NCBI RefSeq assembly: GCF_029894335.1
Contig: NZ_JARXZC010000013.1
Span: 62,001 to 126,000, forward strand
Direction: 5' to 3'
From: Kitasatospora sp. MAP5-34
Lineage (GTDB): Bacteria; Actinomycetota; Actinomycetes; Streptomycetales; Streptomycetaceae
DNA length: 64,000 nucleotides
Positions within the stretch are counted from its first letter, which is position 1. Each line of letters begins with the position of its first letter. The translations under genes were made by a program, and so were the position numbers. A model generated the notes under the pieces. That model was not told the origin of the DNA. It saw nothing but the letters and a program-made list of their open reading frames with translations, and made no database searches. Of this stretch, positions 8,664 through 17,066 are shown piece after piece.

Positions 8664-9107
8664 ATGGAGAGGTCCCCGAGCGTCGTCGAGCACGAACTCG
8701 AACTCAGCCTGGTGCTGTCACCGGAGCGCAGCGTCCCCGTCCCGGCCCGGCTGTCGTACGGCAGCCACGACCCGTTCGCCGTCCACATCACCTTCCACCT
8801 GGACACCGGAACGCCCGTGACCTGGGTGTTCGCCCGTGAGCTGCTGGTGGAGGGCACCTTCCGGCCCTGCGGCCACGGCGACGTGCGGATCTGGCCGACC
8901 CTGGCCCAGCCGCCGGCCGGGAGCGGCTCCAATGGGCGGCGCAGCGTGCTCTGCCTGGCCCTCAGCTCCCCCGCCGGTGACGCCCTGCTGGAGGCGCCGC
9001 TGCCGGCCGTGGCGGCCTGGCTGGAGCGGGCGCACCGGCTGGTGCCGCCCGGCGCCGAGCTCGCCGCGCTGGACCTGGATCAGTCGCTCGCCGAGCTGCT
9101 GGCGTGA
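8664..9107 (+). CDS. SsgA-like sporulation/cell-division protein (SALP 1)
   Basis: A 147-aa SALP. These are found only in sporulating actinomycetes, where they localise or activate septum and peptidoglycan machinery (SsgA/SsgB recruit FtsZ). Family markers: ELELSLVLSPERSVPVPARLSYGSHDPFAVHITFHLD reduced here to its core, then TPVTWVFARELLVEG, then GDVRIWPTL, and the C-terminal ELAALDLDQSLAELLA. The start is an ATG behind GAGAGGAAAG. Its position near an hpd/Lrp pair is reminiscent of S. coelicolor ssgG (SCO2924), but paralogue assignment is uncertain. Confidence 0.9.
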   Translation: MERSPSVVEHELELSLVLSPERSVPVPARLSYGSHDPFAVHITFHLDTGTPVTWVFARELLVEGTFRPCGHGDVRIWPTLAQPPAGSGSNGRRSVLCLALSSPAGDALLEAPLPAVAAWLERAHRLVPPGAELAALDLDQSLAELLA

Positions 9108-9135
9108 GGGCGTGAGGGCCTCAGAGGCGGTGGGG

Positions 9136-9213
9136 CGGGTGCTCAGCAGGCATGGGCTCAGCGGGCGTGGGCTCAGCGGGCGTGGGCTCAGCGGGCGTGG
9201 GCTCAGTGGCTGG
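9136..9213 (+). repeat. 15-bp intergenic tandem repeat
   Basis: Three perfect copies of GGGCTCAGCGGGCGT (9154-9198) are flanked by degenerate copies on both sides. They lie between SALP 1 and the 3' end of the convergent glycosyltransferase gene. Confidence 0.85.
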
Positions 9214-10669
9214 CGGGTGCGGCGGCGCGCGAGCCGTCCCGCGCGCCCTCGTCCGGTACAGCCGCCGGTGCAGCCGCCGGTGCAGCCGCCGGTACGGCGC
9301 TCACCCCGGCGGGGACCCGTTGGTTCGGCACCCGTACGAGTGGTGCCCCGGCGGCGCGGCGGCGTGCGTGCACCCGCAGGGCCGCCACCGCCAGGAAGCA
9401 GATCCCGACCACGGGGTAGATGGACGCCGGGAGCTGGTGCAGCGGGGGCAGGTGCAGGACGAGCAGGCCCTTGCGCGGGACCATCCACATCATGAAGGAC
9501 AGGAAGGCGAACAGCGTGGCACCGAAGATGAACCGCCAGCGCCGACGCCGCACGAGCGCCGGGCGGGAGCGTTCGTGCGCGGCCTCGGCCGCGAGCAGGA
9601 CCAGCATCGGCACGCACCACACCCAGTGGTGGGTCCAGCTGATCGGTGAGATGAGCACCGCCGTGACGGCCGCGCAGCAGACGGACCACGCCTCGGAGCG
9701 GGGCAGCCAGCGGGCGCTGCGGTAGGCCCAGGCCGCGATGGCGAGACCGGCGACGGCGACCAGGCCGGCGGTCACGGTGGCCAGGGTGCCGGGGTCCGGG
9801 GTGTGCAGCAGGCGGGCGAAGGCGCCGCGTACGGACTGGTTGTCGACAACCTCGGTCCGGCCGACCCGGGAGGAGTCGTACAGGTACTTCGTCCAGAAGC
9901 CCCAGGTGGCGTCGGGCAGGACGAGCCCGCCGATCGCGAAGGTGACCAGGAACGTGAAGCCCGCCACGAAGGCCGCCCGTACCCGGCCGGTGATCAGCAG
10001 GTAGACGGCGAACAGGCCGGGGGTGAGCTTGATGCCGGCGGCGATGCCGATGGCGAGGCCCTTGCTGCGGCGCCCGTCCGGGCGGGTGAGGTCCCAGAGG
10101 ACCAGGCAGGCGAGGACCAGGTTGATCTGGCCGTAGCGCAGCGTGGTGAAGACCGGCTCCAGCCAGACGCCGAGCCCGGCGACCAGCACCACGCCCACCG
10201 GGCGGAGCTCGCGGCGCGGCCAGCCGACCAGTTTGAACGACAGGTGGGCGAGCAGCCCGAGCAGGACGACGTTGCCCGCCGTGACCACGACCCGCAGCAG
10301 CCCGACCCCGACCCAGGTGGTCGGCACGAACAGCATCGCGGCGAACGGCGGGTAGGTGGCTGGCAGGTTCCACTGGGTGACGCGCAGCGCGTAGAGGTCA
10401 TGGCCGTGGGCGACGGCGGCACCCTCCGCGCGGTAGACGACCATGTCCACCATCGAGGTGCCGACGAGGTGCCTCAGGACGGCGTACGCCAGCAGCGAGA
10501 ACAGCGCCACGGCACCGGCCCTGGCCAGCGGGCGGCGCGGGGCCTCCCGCAGCGCCCGTACGGGTGCGTCCAGCGCGCGGCGCCACGCCGGAACCACCGG
10601 GACGGCCGGGGAGGCCGGGGTGGCAGCGGACCCCTCTGGAGCCCTGCGCTGCGCTTGCGCCGCTGTCAC
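9203..10669 (-). CDS. GT87-type membrane glycosyltransferase (DUF2029)
   Basis: A 488-aa polytopic membrane protein with about ten hydrophobic segments. The family is the GT87/DUF2029 group of polyprenyl-phosphate-mannose-dependent mannosyltransferases, relatives of mycobacterial PimE. After the first helix, residues around VVYRAEGAAVAHGHDLYALRV contain the conserved acidic loop, followed by PATYPPFAAMLFVP and the loops LPDATWGFWTKYL and SWTHHWVWCVPML typical of the family. The GTG at 10669 is chosen over an in-frame GTG at 10732 because the extra N-terminus is Arg/Ser-rich and unlikely. The C-terminus is Ala/Pro-rich with 12-bp repeats. Confidence 0.8.
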   Translation of the reverse strand: MTAAQAQRRAPEGSAATPASPAVPVVPAWRRALDAPVRALREAPRRPLARAGAVALFSLLAYAVLRHLVGTSMVDMVVYRAEGAAVAHGHDLYALRVTQWNLPATYPPFAAMLFVPTTWVGVGLLRVVVTAGNVVLLGLLAHLSFKLVGWPRRELRPVGVVLVAGLGVWLEPVFTTLRYGQINLVLACLVLWDLTRPDGRRSKGLAIGIAAGIKLTPGLFAVYLLITGRVRAAFVAGFTFLVTFAIGGLVLPDATWGFWTKYLYDSSRVGRTEVVDNQSVRGAFARLLHTPDPGTLATVTAGLVAVAGLAIAAWAYRSARWLPRSEAWSVCCAAVTAVLISPISWTHHWVWCVPMLVLLAAEAAHERSRPALVRRRRWRFIFGATLFAFLSFMMWMVPRKGLLVLHLPPLHQLPASIYPVVGICFLAVAALRVHARRRAAGAPLVRVPNQRVPAGVSAVPAAAPAAAPAAVPDEGARDGSRAAAPASH

Positions 10670-10785
10670 GTTCCACTCCGTCCGCCGGTCCGACCGGCTT
10701 GCGACACTACCGGACGGAGTGCACGACACCACCGCGCCGAGAGGGACCGGCGGCCCAAGTCACATCCCGGGCCGGTCGGTCGGTG

Positions 10786-12186
10786 CTACTGGCGGAGCCT
10801 CCTGCGGCGGGCGCCACGGGATGGCGTTCCGTCGGGGCGGGTCTGCAGGCGGAGGCGGAGTTCGGCGCCGCCGAGGACGGCGCTGCGGCCGAGGGCCAGG
10901 TCGCCGCCGGTGGCCTCGGCGAGTTTGCGGACGATGTCGAGGCCGAGCCCGGTGGAGCCCTCGCCGCCCTGGCCCTCGCCGCGTCGCAGCGCGGCGGCGG
11001 GGTCGGCGAAGCCGGGGCCCGCGTCGCCGACCAGGACGATGACGGAGCTCTCGGTGGCCAGTACGTCGACCGCGAAGGCCGTCCCCGTCGCGGTGTGCCG
11101 GAAGACGTTGCCGAGCAGCGCGTCGACGGCGGCGGCGAGGTCGCCGCGCTGGACGGGTACGGGGGCCGGGCCCTCGGCGCCGGCCAGCTGCCAGCGGCGG
11201 CTCTCGTCCTCCGCGAGGGCGGACCAGAAGCCGACCCGCTCGCGGATCACCTCGGCGGCGTCGCAGCCGATGGCCACGGCCGGCGCGTCATCGGAGGCGC
11301 GGCGGGCCGAGCGGATGATCTGGTCGACCTCGCGTTCCAGCTGGGCGACCGCGTGCCGGGTGGCGTGGGCGGCGTCGCCCTCGCCGAGCGAGGCGGTGTT
11401 GAGGCGCAGCACGGTGAGCGGCGTGCGCAGCCGGTGCGAGAGGTCGGCGGCGAGTTCGCGTTCGGCGGCGAGCAGGTGGACGACCCGGTCCGCCATCGCG
11501 TTGAACGCGTGGGCGGCCTCGCGGAGTTCGTCGGGTGCTCCGTCGGCCTGCCGGCCCTCGACCGGGACCCGGACGGCGAGGTTGCCGTGGCCCAGCGAGC
11601 GGGCGGCGGCGGCGAGGCGGCGGGCCGAGCCGACGATCCGGGCGCCCATCCGGTCGGCGACCAGCACGGAGATCGCCACCAGCACCAGGGCGACCAGCGA
11701 GAGCACCAGCCAGGCCGTGCCGACACCCCTGCTGAGGTCACTCTCGGCGACGTACACCTCGACGACGGCGACCCGGCCGTCCTCCACGGCGAACGGCTGC
11801 AGCAGCGCGAAACCGCCGGACACCCGGACGGTGAACGACCGCCCCTGCCCGCTCGCGGCGGCGACCCCCGGGGCGTCGGCGCGGGCCTGGCCGACCACGG
11901 CCCCCGAAGCGGCCGGGCCCGGCAGGTGGACGGCGATCCGCTCCCGGGCTCCGGCGTCGGTGCTGGCCAGGGCTCTGGCGATGGCGTCCTGGTCGGTGGT
12001 GATGGCGAGGGCGGGGCCAAGGGCGTCGGCCTGGCGTTCGGCGGCGGTGAAGGCCCGGTCGCGAGCGGTCTGCTGGACCATCAGGCCGAGCGGGATGAGG
12101 AAGGCCAGCGCGACCATGGTGGTGCCCGCGACGGCGGCCTTGATCAACGCCCAGCGCAGTGAGTGCCCGGACCCGGCCCGCCTCAC
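10786..12186 (-). CDS. two-component sensor histidine kinase
   Basis: A 466-aa kinase. It has a transmembrane helix at residues 14-36, an extracytoplasmic sensor of about 110 residues, and a second helix (AWLVLSLVALVLVAISVLVADRMG). A HAMP segment and the HisKA box DLSHRLRTPLTVLRLNTAS with the phospho-acceptor His follow. The ATPase part has N-box ALLGNVFRHT, DAGPGF and STGLGLDIV. It overlaps the response-regulator gene by 4 bp (GTGA), so the two are translationally coupled. The signal is unknown; the sensor domain is not recognised. Confidence 0.93.
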   Translation of the reverse strand: MRRAGSGHSLRWALIKAAVAGTTMVALAFLIPLGLMVQQTARDRAFTAAERQADALGPALAITTDQDAIARALASTDAGARERIAVHLPGPAASGAVVGQARADAPGVAAASGQGRSFTVRVSGGFALLQPFAVEDGRVAVVEVYVAESDLSRGVGTAWLVLSLVALVLVAISVLVADRMGARIVGSARRLAAAARSLGHGNLAVRVPVEGRQADGAPDELREAAHAFNAMADRVVHLLAAERELAADLSHRLRTPLTVLRLNTASLGEGDAAHATRHAVAQLEREVDQIIRSARRASDDAPAVAIGCDAAEVIRERVGFWSALAEDESRRWQLAGAEGPAPVPVQRGDLAAAVDALLGNVFRHTATGTAFAVDVLATESSVIVLVGDAGPGFADPAAALRRGEGQGGEGSTGLGLDIVRKLAEATGGDLALGRSAVLGGAELRLRLQTRPDGTPSRGARRRRLRQ

Positions 12187-12878
12187 GTCAGGTGGTCCGA
12201 CGGCGCCTCGAGCCTGACGCCGACGCCGCGCACGGTGTGCAGGTAGCGGGGCTTGGACGCGGTCTCGCCCATCTTGCGGCGCAGCCAGGAGAGGTGGACG
12301 TCGATGGTCTGGTCGCCGCCGTACGTCTGGCGCCAGACCTCGGCGAGGATCTCCCGGCGCGGTACGACGACGCCGGGGCGGGCGGCGAGGAAGGCGAGCA
12401 GGTCGAACTCACGGCGGGTCAGGTCGAGCGGGCGCCCGTCGAGCACGGCCTCGCGGCGCTGGGCGTCGACGGCGAGTCCGCCGACCCGCAGCAGCGGCGG
12501 CACGGGCACGCTGCCGCCGCCGAAGCGGCGCAGCACGGCGGCTATCCGGGCAGTCAGGTGCTCGGGCGAGAACGGCTTCACGAGGTAGTCGTCGGCGCCG
12601 TCGTTGAGCAGCCGGACGATCTCGGCCTCGTCGTCCCTGGCGGTGGAGATGATCACCGGGACGTCGGTCAGCCCCCGGATCATCTTGAGCGCCTCACCGC
12701 CGTCCAGGTCGGGCAGGCCGAGATCCAGGATCACCAGGTCACAGCCGACCTGGGCGACCTCGCGGAGCGCCTCCAGCGCGGTGCCGACGCTGCGTACCGC
12801 GTGGCCGGACTCGGACAGGTGCCGGATGAGGGCGGAGCGTACGAAGGGGTCGTCCTCGACCACGAGCACTGTTGCCAT
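12183..12878 (-). CDS. OmpR/PhoB-family response regulator
   Basis: A 231-aa regulator from an ATG at 12878. The receiver domain has VLVVEDDPFVRSAL (acidic pocket) and LVILDLGLPDLDG with the phospho-accepting Asp, the Thr/Ser at VIISTARDD and Lys in YLVKPFSPEHL. The C-terminal winged helix has RREFDLLAFLAARPG, ILAEVW and TIDVHLSWLRRKMG...VRGVGVRLE. It is the partner of the kinase gene just downstream. Its ATG overlaps that of the divergent gene at 12877, leaving no obvious promoter if that start is right. Confidence 0.94.
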   Translation of the reverse strand: MATVLVVEDDPFVRSALIRHLSESGHAVRSVGTALEALREVAQVGCDLVILDLGLPDLDGGEALKMIRGLTDVPVIISTARDDEAEIVRLLNDGADDYLVKPFSPEHLTARIAAVLRRFGGGSVPVPPLLRVGGLAVDAQRREAVLDGRPLDLTRREFDLLAFLAARPGVVVPRREILAEVWRQTYGGDQTIDVHLSWLRRKMGETASKPRYLHTVRGVGVRLEAPSDHLT

Positions 12879-13467
12879 GGCCCAGCACGGTACGCCATTC
12901 GACTCAATTGGTCTGTACCTCAGGCGCCTGGACCTGTCGATCGCCCAGGTCGCCCAGGTACGGCAGGATGTGCAGGCGATGCGGAACGGACTGGTACAAC
13001 TCGGCGCCTGGGCGGCGGCCACCGGGGCAGCGGTGCTGCTGTCCTGGCTCGGCGTGCACGCCGTGCTCGCCGACGCGTCCTTCGAGCAGCCGCAGACCCT
13101 GCGGCTGCCGGTGCCGATGCCCTCCGCGAGCACCTCCCCGCCGGCCGTGCACGTAGAGCAGACCACCCCGGCCCCGTCGGCCGGTACGGCGTCGCCCACC
13201 CGGGCGGCGAGCCGCAAGCCGGCCGCCGCCACCACGAGCCCCGCCGGCACGGTCCGCAGCTACCTGGTCCCGGGCGGCCGGGTCGCCCTGGACATGCGGC
13301 CCGACCAGGCCGAGCTGGTCTCCGCGACGCCCGACGCCGACTGGCAGATGCAGTTCTGGCAGGGCGACCAGTGGATGCGCTTCGACTTCTCCCGGGGCGA
13401 CAGCACCAACTCGGTCTTCGTGACCTGGAACGGCCACCCCCCGGAGGTCCAGACCGTCGTCCGCTGA
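12877..13467 (+). CDS. membrane-anchored hypothetical protein divergent from the two-component system
   Basis: If the ATG at 12877 is used the product is 196 aa; an in-frame ATG at 12979 gives 162 aa. An amphipathic leader (LYLRRLDLSIAQVAQVRQDVQAM) precedes one membrane helix (LGAWAAATGAAVLLSWLGVHAV). A Pro/Thr/Ser-rich stalk and an outer domain of about 60 residues (VPGGRVALDMRPDQAELV...WQGDQWMRFDFS...VTWNGHPP) follow. The topology suggests a surface protein. Function unknown; being divergent from a two-component system it may be its target or an accessory sensor. The leader looks coding, which favours a start near 12877. Confidence 0.7.
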   Translation: MAQHGTPFDSIGLYLRRLDLSIAQVAQVRQDVQAMRNGLVQLGAWAAATGAAVLLSWLGVHAVLADASFEQPQTLRLPVPMPSASTSPPAVHVEQTTPAPSAGTASPTRAASRKPAAATTSPAGTVRSYLVPGGRVALDMRPDQAELVSATPDADWQMQFWQGDQWMRFDFSRGDSTNSVFVTWNGHPPEVQTVVR

Positions 13468-13479
13468 CCGACCGGCCTG

Positions 13480-14010
13480 CTACCGGACGCTTCGCGGCGG
13501 CACGACGTACCCCGGCAGGTAGAGGCCCGCGTAGGCGGTGCGTTCGACCAGGGTGTGCCGGCCCGTCCCGGCGGTACCGATGACGGCGAGCACCACCGTG
13601 CCGTAGCGGTCGTCGAGTTCGTACGGCTCGGTGATCGGGGTGGCCCCCCGGTCGACCGCGTAGTCGAACGCGGCGTAGGCGTCGGGCACCTCGACGGCGA
13701 GGTCGAGGATGCCGTCCCCGTGGGCGGCGACGTGCTCGGCGACGAGGCGTCCGTGGTCGGTCAGCACCTGGACGACCGAGGTGATCACGAAGCGGGCGCC
13801 GCCGGACTCCAGGACGTACGAGGCGGTCTCGGGGTTGCCGGTCTCGGGGCCCGAGTACGCGGTGCAGCTCATCGCCATCGCCGTGGCGTAGCGCCGCGCC
13901 GTCCGCCGGGCGTCGGCGACGGCCAGCACCACCGCGTCGGTACGCCGGACGGGGAGCGGACCGAACTCGTCCGGGCTGGTGACGAGCGGCTCGGCGAAGA
14001 CATCGGTCAA
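13480..14010 (-). pseudogene. hpd: 4-hydroxyphenylpyruvate dioxygenase, N-terminal half only
   Basis: A 176-aa product equal to the N-terminal VOC half of HPPD, which makes homogentisate from 4-hydroxyphenylpyruvate in tyrosine catabolism. It aligns by eye with the family through AMAMSCTAYSGPETGN, SGGARFVITSVV, HGDGILDLAVEVPDAYAAFDYAV and HTLVERTAYAGLYLPGYV. It then stops after PPRSVR instead of continuing for about 200 residues. The Fe(II) ligands (two His and one Glu) all lie in the missing half, so it cannot be catalytic. The TTG start has a strong GGGGAGG site. The divergent Lrp gene is the usual neighbour of hpd in streptomycetes. An alternative is a repurposed one-domain VOC protein. 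Confidence 0.75.
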
Positions 14011-14193
14011 GAGAACCTCCCCGGGTCTGGACCCCGTGGCACGGTGTGGGGGCCCGCACCACGGGGTTGTGGAGGGAGCGTGGCGCCACTCACATCGATG
14101 CGCAACTGTTCCGATTCATCCTGGGCAAGCTGCGCGGCCTGGCCGGAAAATGGCAGTCCCAGCTGGACAGGTTGCCCATCGGACGGAGCCTCA

Positions 14194-14676
14194 GTGCACT
14201 CCCTCAACGACACCATCGACACGCTCGACGGAAAGTTGATCAGACTACTGACCGACGAACCCAGGATCGGCGTACTGGAGTGCTCCCGCCGCCTACAGGT
14301 CGCCCGGGGCACCGTCCAGGCCCGGCTGGACCGGCTCCAGACGAAGGGGGTGATCGGCGGCTTCGGCCCGCAGGTGGACCCGGCGGCGCTCGGCTACCCC
14401 GTGATGGCCTTCGCCACCCTGGAGATCTCGCAGGGCCAGGGGGTGGACGTACGGGCGCACCTGTCGTCGGTGCCGGAGGTGCTGGAGCTGCACACCATCA
14501 CCGGCCAGGGCGACATGCTGGTACGGATCGTGGCCCGCTCCAACGCGGACCTCCAGCGGGTGATCGACCGGGTGGTGTGCTTCGACGGGATCGTCCGCGC
14601 CTCCACGGCGATCGCACTGGAGAACCCGGTCCCGTACCGGGTCCTACCGCTGGTGGAGCAGGCCGCCGGGGAGTGA
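14194..14676 (+). CDS. Lrp/AsnC family transcriptional regulator
   Basis: A 160-aa protein starting at a GTG (14194) with GGAG upstream. An N-terminal helix-turn-helix (LDGKLIRLLTDEPRIGVLECSRRLQVARGTVQARLDRL, about residues 8-45) is followed by the linker KGVIGGFGPQVDPAALGYPV. The RAM ligand-binding domain follows (VDVRAHLSSVPEVLELHTITGQGDMLVRIVARS). Lrp proteins bind DNA as dimers/octamers and respond to amino acids. It is divergent from hpd, so it probably once controlled tyrosine degradation; with hpd truncated its present target is uncertain. Confidence 0.92.
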   Translation: MHSLNDTIDTLDGKLIRLLTDEPRIGVLECSRRLQVARGTVQARLDRLQTKGVIGGFGPQVDPAALGYPVMAFATLEISQGQGVDVRAHLSSVPEVLELHTITGQGDMLVRIVARSNADLQRVIDRVVCFDGIVRASTAIALENPVPYRVLPLVEQAAGE

Positions 14677-14695
14677 ACCCGGGCAGCCACCACCA

Positions 14696-14716
14696 GTGGC
14701 GCGGGGAACTGCGCGA
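14696..14716 (+). repeat. dispersed intergenic element, copy 1
   Basis: Contains GCGCGGGGAACTGCGCGA, a near match to elements at 55116-55136, 62616-62635 and 62651-62671, all between genes. Confidence 0.6.
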
Positions 14717-14788
14717 AACCGGAAGGCAACGGTCCGAACCCTTCCGCTTCGCTCCGCCCCCGCTCCCCTGTTCCGTTGGCGGAGCCGT

Positions 14789-15613
14789 TCAGCAGCTGGG
14801 GACCGTCCCGCCGGTCTTCAGCGCCTTCAGCGCGTTGACGGAGTCGGTGAGCGTGGTCACGGGGATCAGCCGCAGCCCGGCCGGGGTGTTGACCTTGGCG
14901 TCCGAGCACTCGTCCTTGGGGACCAGGAAGACCGTCGCGCCGTCCCTGGCCGCCGCCCGGGTCTTCAGCGGGACGCCGCCGACCGCGCCGACGTTGCCCT
15001 GGTCGTCGATGGTGCCGGTGCCGGCGATCACCCTGCCACCGGTCAGGTCGCCGCCCTGGCCGTCGCCCGCGAGCCGGTCGATGATCCCGAGGGCGATCAG
15101 CTGGCCTGCGCTGGGGCCGCCGATGTCGCCGAGGTCCACCGTCACCTTGACCTGGCTCGGCGCGAGGCGGAGGTAGCCGAGCGCCGCGACGGTCGCGCTG
15201 TCCTGGGACTGCGTCATCTGGTCGGCGGTCACCTGCTGGGCCTTCGCCGGGTCCGTCTGCGGGTAGACCGCCTCGGAGGGCAGTACGGCCTCCGCCGAGC
15301 TGCCCCAGGCCCGCAGGGCGGTCCAGAGGGTGGTCCGCTCGCCCGGGTTGGTCGCCGAGATGGTGACCATCCGCAGCTGTCCTTCGGTCTGCCTGGTCGG
15401 CGCTCCGGTGATGGTGAGCACCTGCTTCCCCTGGTACGTGCCGAGGACGTCCGCCGTCGAGCCGGGCCACGTGAGGGTGTACGGCAGCGGTGCGAAGGCC
15501 GCGACCGCGAACAGTGAACCGACCAGTACGCCGCAGAGCGCCAGCGCGCGGGTCTTGGGAGCGGTCAGGGCGGGGGGCAGCTTCACGTCGGGCACACCGG
15601 AATCCAAACACAC
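14789..15613 (-). CDS. YlbL-like PDZ/Lon (S16) protease
   Basis: A 274-aa protein (upstream start GTG or ATG; the product begins near MCLDSGVPDVK). One N-terminal membrane helix (LALCGVLVGSLFAVAAFAPLPY) precedes the YlbL-type signature YTLTWPGSTADVLG. The C-terminal half is a Lon-type peptidase domain: DIGGPSAGQ with the catalytic Ser, and the catalytic Lys in VPLKTRAAARDGATVFLVPKDEC. The PDZ part in the middle is reduced. It should be a membrane-tethered protease facing outside. Homologues are common single genes in actinobacteria. Confidence 0.85.
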   Translation of the reverse strand: MCLDSGVPDVKLPPALTAPKTRALALCGVLVGSLFAVAAFAPLPYTLTWPGSTADVLGTYQGKQVLTITGAPTRQTEGQLRMVTISATNPGERTTLWTALRAWGSSAEAVLPSEAVYPQTDPAKAQQVTADQMTQSQDSATVAALGYLRLAPSQVKVTVDLGDIGGPSAGQLIALGIIDRLAGDGQGGDLTGGRVIAGTGTIDDQGNVGAVGGVPLKTRAAARDGATVFLVPKDECSDAKVNTPAGLRLIPVTTLTDSVNALKALKTGGTVPSC

Positions 15614-15631
15614 CGGGGCGCCCGTCGGGAC

Positions 15632-16282
15632 TCACCGCAGCGCGTCGGCCACCTCGGTCGCGGCCTCGACCACGCGGGGGCCGACCCGCTCGGGCACCAG
15701 CCCGTTCAGCATCACCACGCCGACGCTGCCTTCTATCCCGCTGAGGCCCAGCAGCGCGGCCGCCGCACCGCTCGCGCCGGACTGCTCCTCCGCGCGGGTG
15801 ATGACGAACCCCTGCTCGGGCCGGCGCTGGCCCGGGAAAGCGCGCGCCTCCAGGATCGCCCGGCCGGCCGCGCTCTCCTCCAGCGGGTGGCGCAGGCCGG
15901 TCCGGTACGCGACGTGGAAGTCCGTCCAGCTGGGCTCGACCACGGCGACGGCGAGTGCCTCGGCCCCGTCCACCAGCGTGAGGTGGGCCGTCGCGCCGAG
16001 GTCCTCGGCGAGGCTGCGCAGCGCGGGCAGGGCGGCCTCGCGCAGCAGCGGGTGCACCCGGTGGGCGAGCCGCAGCACACCGAGGCCGACCCGGGCCCGG
16101 CCGCCGATGTCGCGGCGGACCAGGCCGTGCTGCTCCAGGGTGGCCAGCAGCCGGTAGACGACGGTGCGGTTGACGGCGAGGCGGGCCGCCAGCTCGGTGA
16201 CGGTCAGGCCGCGCTCGGAGTCGGCGAGGAGCTTGAGGACGCGTACGCCTCGGTCCAGCGTTTGGGAGGTCTCGGCAGTCAC
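15632..16282 (-). CDS. IclR family transcriptional regulator
   Basis: A 216-aa protein from a GTG at 16282 behind GGAAAG. An N-terminal winged helix (RGVRVLKLLADSERGLTVTELAARLAVNRTVVYRLLATLEQHGLVRR) is followed by an effector domain with AHLTLVDGAEALAVAVVEP and HPLEESAAGRAILEAR. The effector is unknown. A 12-bp palindrome (16455-16466) upstream may be an operator. An in-frame extension to 16534 is unlikely because it is Pro/His-rich and lacks a ribosome-binding site. Confidence 0.9.
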   Translation of the reverse strand: MTAETSQTLDRGVRVLKLLADSERGLTVTELAARLAVNRTVVYRLLATLEQHGLVRRDIGGRARVGLGVLRLAHRVHPLLREAALPALRSLAEDLGATAHLTLVDGAEALAVAVVEPSWTDFHVAYRTGLRHPLEESAAGRAILEARAFPGQRRPEQGFVITRAEEQSGASGAAAALLGLSGIEGSVGVVMLNGLVPERVGPRVVEAATEVADALR

Positions 16283-16586
16283 GAAGCGCTTTCCTTTCTG
16301 CGGCGGTCGCCGGCAACGCCGGGACATGCCGGTGCCGGGACAGGGGTGACGCACGCAGGAGGGGTGGCTGCGGTGGCTTCTCGGCTCGGGGTGGGGGCGT
16401 GAGAGAGCGTGGGGAGAAGGTAATGAAGGAGAGGCACCCGGCGGAAGTAGTTGTCCCGAATTCGGGCAGGATCGATGCAATCCCGTGCTCCAAATCGGGG
16501 CAAGAAGGCTATTTTTCAGGGCCATGGCGAACATAGGTTCGATTCAATTCCGGAGTCCGGACACCACCGGTCACCAGGGCGGCGGT
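16283..16586 (-). promoter_or_regulatory. IclR upstream region with palindrome CCCGAATTCGGG
   Basis: These 304 bp hold no convincing gene. The region is less GC-rich than its surroundings around 16440-16560 and contains the perfect 12-bp palindrome CCCGAATTCGGG at 16455-16466. This is a plausible operator for the adjacent IclR regulator. Confidence 0.4.
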
Positions 16587-17063
16587 TCAGAGGACGTTTC
16601 GGCCGATCGTCCAGGCGACGGCGGCGGCGAGCACGACGGCCGTCCCGAGCGGTCCGAGCCGCAGCCGCCAGCGGCGGCCGGCCAGACCGTGGCGCAGCCA
16701 GGTGAGGTAGAACGCGGCGAGCAGCGGGAGGGCCAGCAGCAGCCCGGCGTTGTCGTGCCACGCTGCGGTGAGGTCGCCGTGCATCAGGTCGTACGCCATC
16801 CGGGTGCCGCCGCAGCCGGGGCACTGCCACCCGGTCAGCCGCCGCCAGGGGCAGAACGGCAGCGCCTGCCCGGGCAGGTGCGGGTTCCGGGACCACAGGT
16901 ACCCGGCGGCCGCGACACCCGCGCCCAGCAGGGCCAGCGGCTGGGCGGCGGCCCGGAGGCGGTCCCGGCGGGAGGCAGGAGGGGCGGCGGAAACGCGAGT
17001 ACCCCCGTCCCGGGTGACGTCACCGGGACGGGGGTCGATTCGCGGGCTGTGCGCCGGGGACAC
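16587..17063 (-). CDS. DUF2752 membrane protein
   Basis: A 158-aa protein with the DUF2752 signature FCPWRRLTGWQCPGCGGTRMAYDLMHGD. The cysteine cluster C-x8-C-P-x-C-G-G-T-R sits next to a membrane segment, with three hydrophobic helices overall. Function unknown. The GTG start at 17063 lies only 3 bp after the TM2 gene stop, so the two are probably co-translated. Alternative GTG starts exist within the first 25 codons. Confidence 0.85.
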   Translation of the reverse strand: MSPAHSPRIDPRPGDVTRDGGTRVSAAPPASRRDRLRAAAQPLALLGAGVAAAGYLWSRNPHLPGQALPFCPWRRLTGWQCPGCGGTRMAYDLMHGDLTAAWHDNAGLLLALPLLAAFYLTWLRHGLAGRRWRLRLGPLGTAVVLAAAVAWTIGRNVL

Positions 17064-17066
17064 CGA

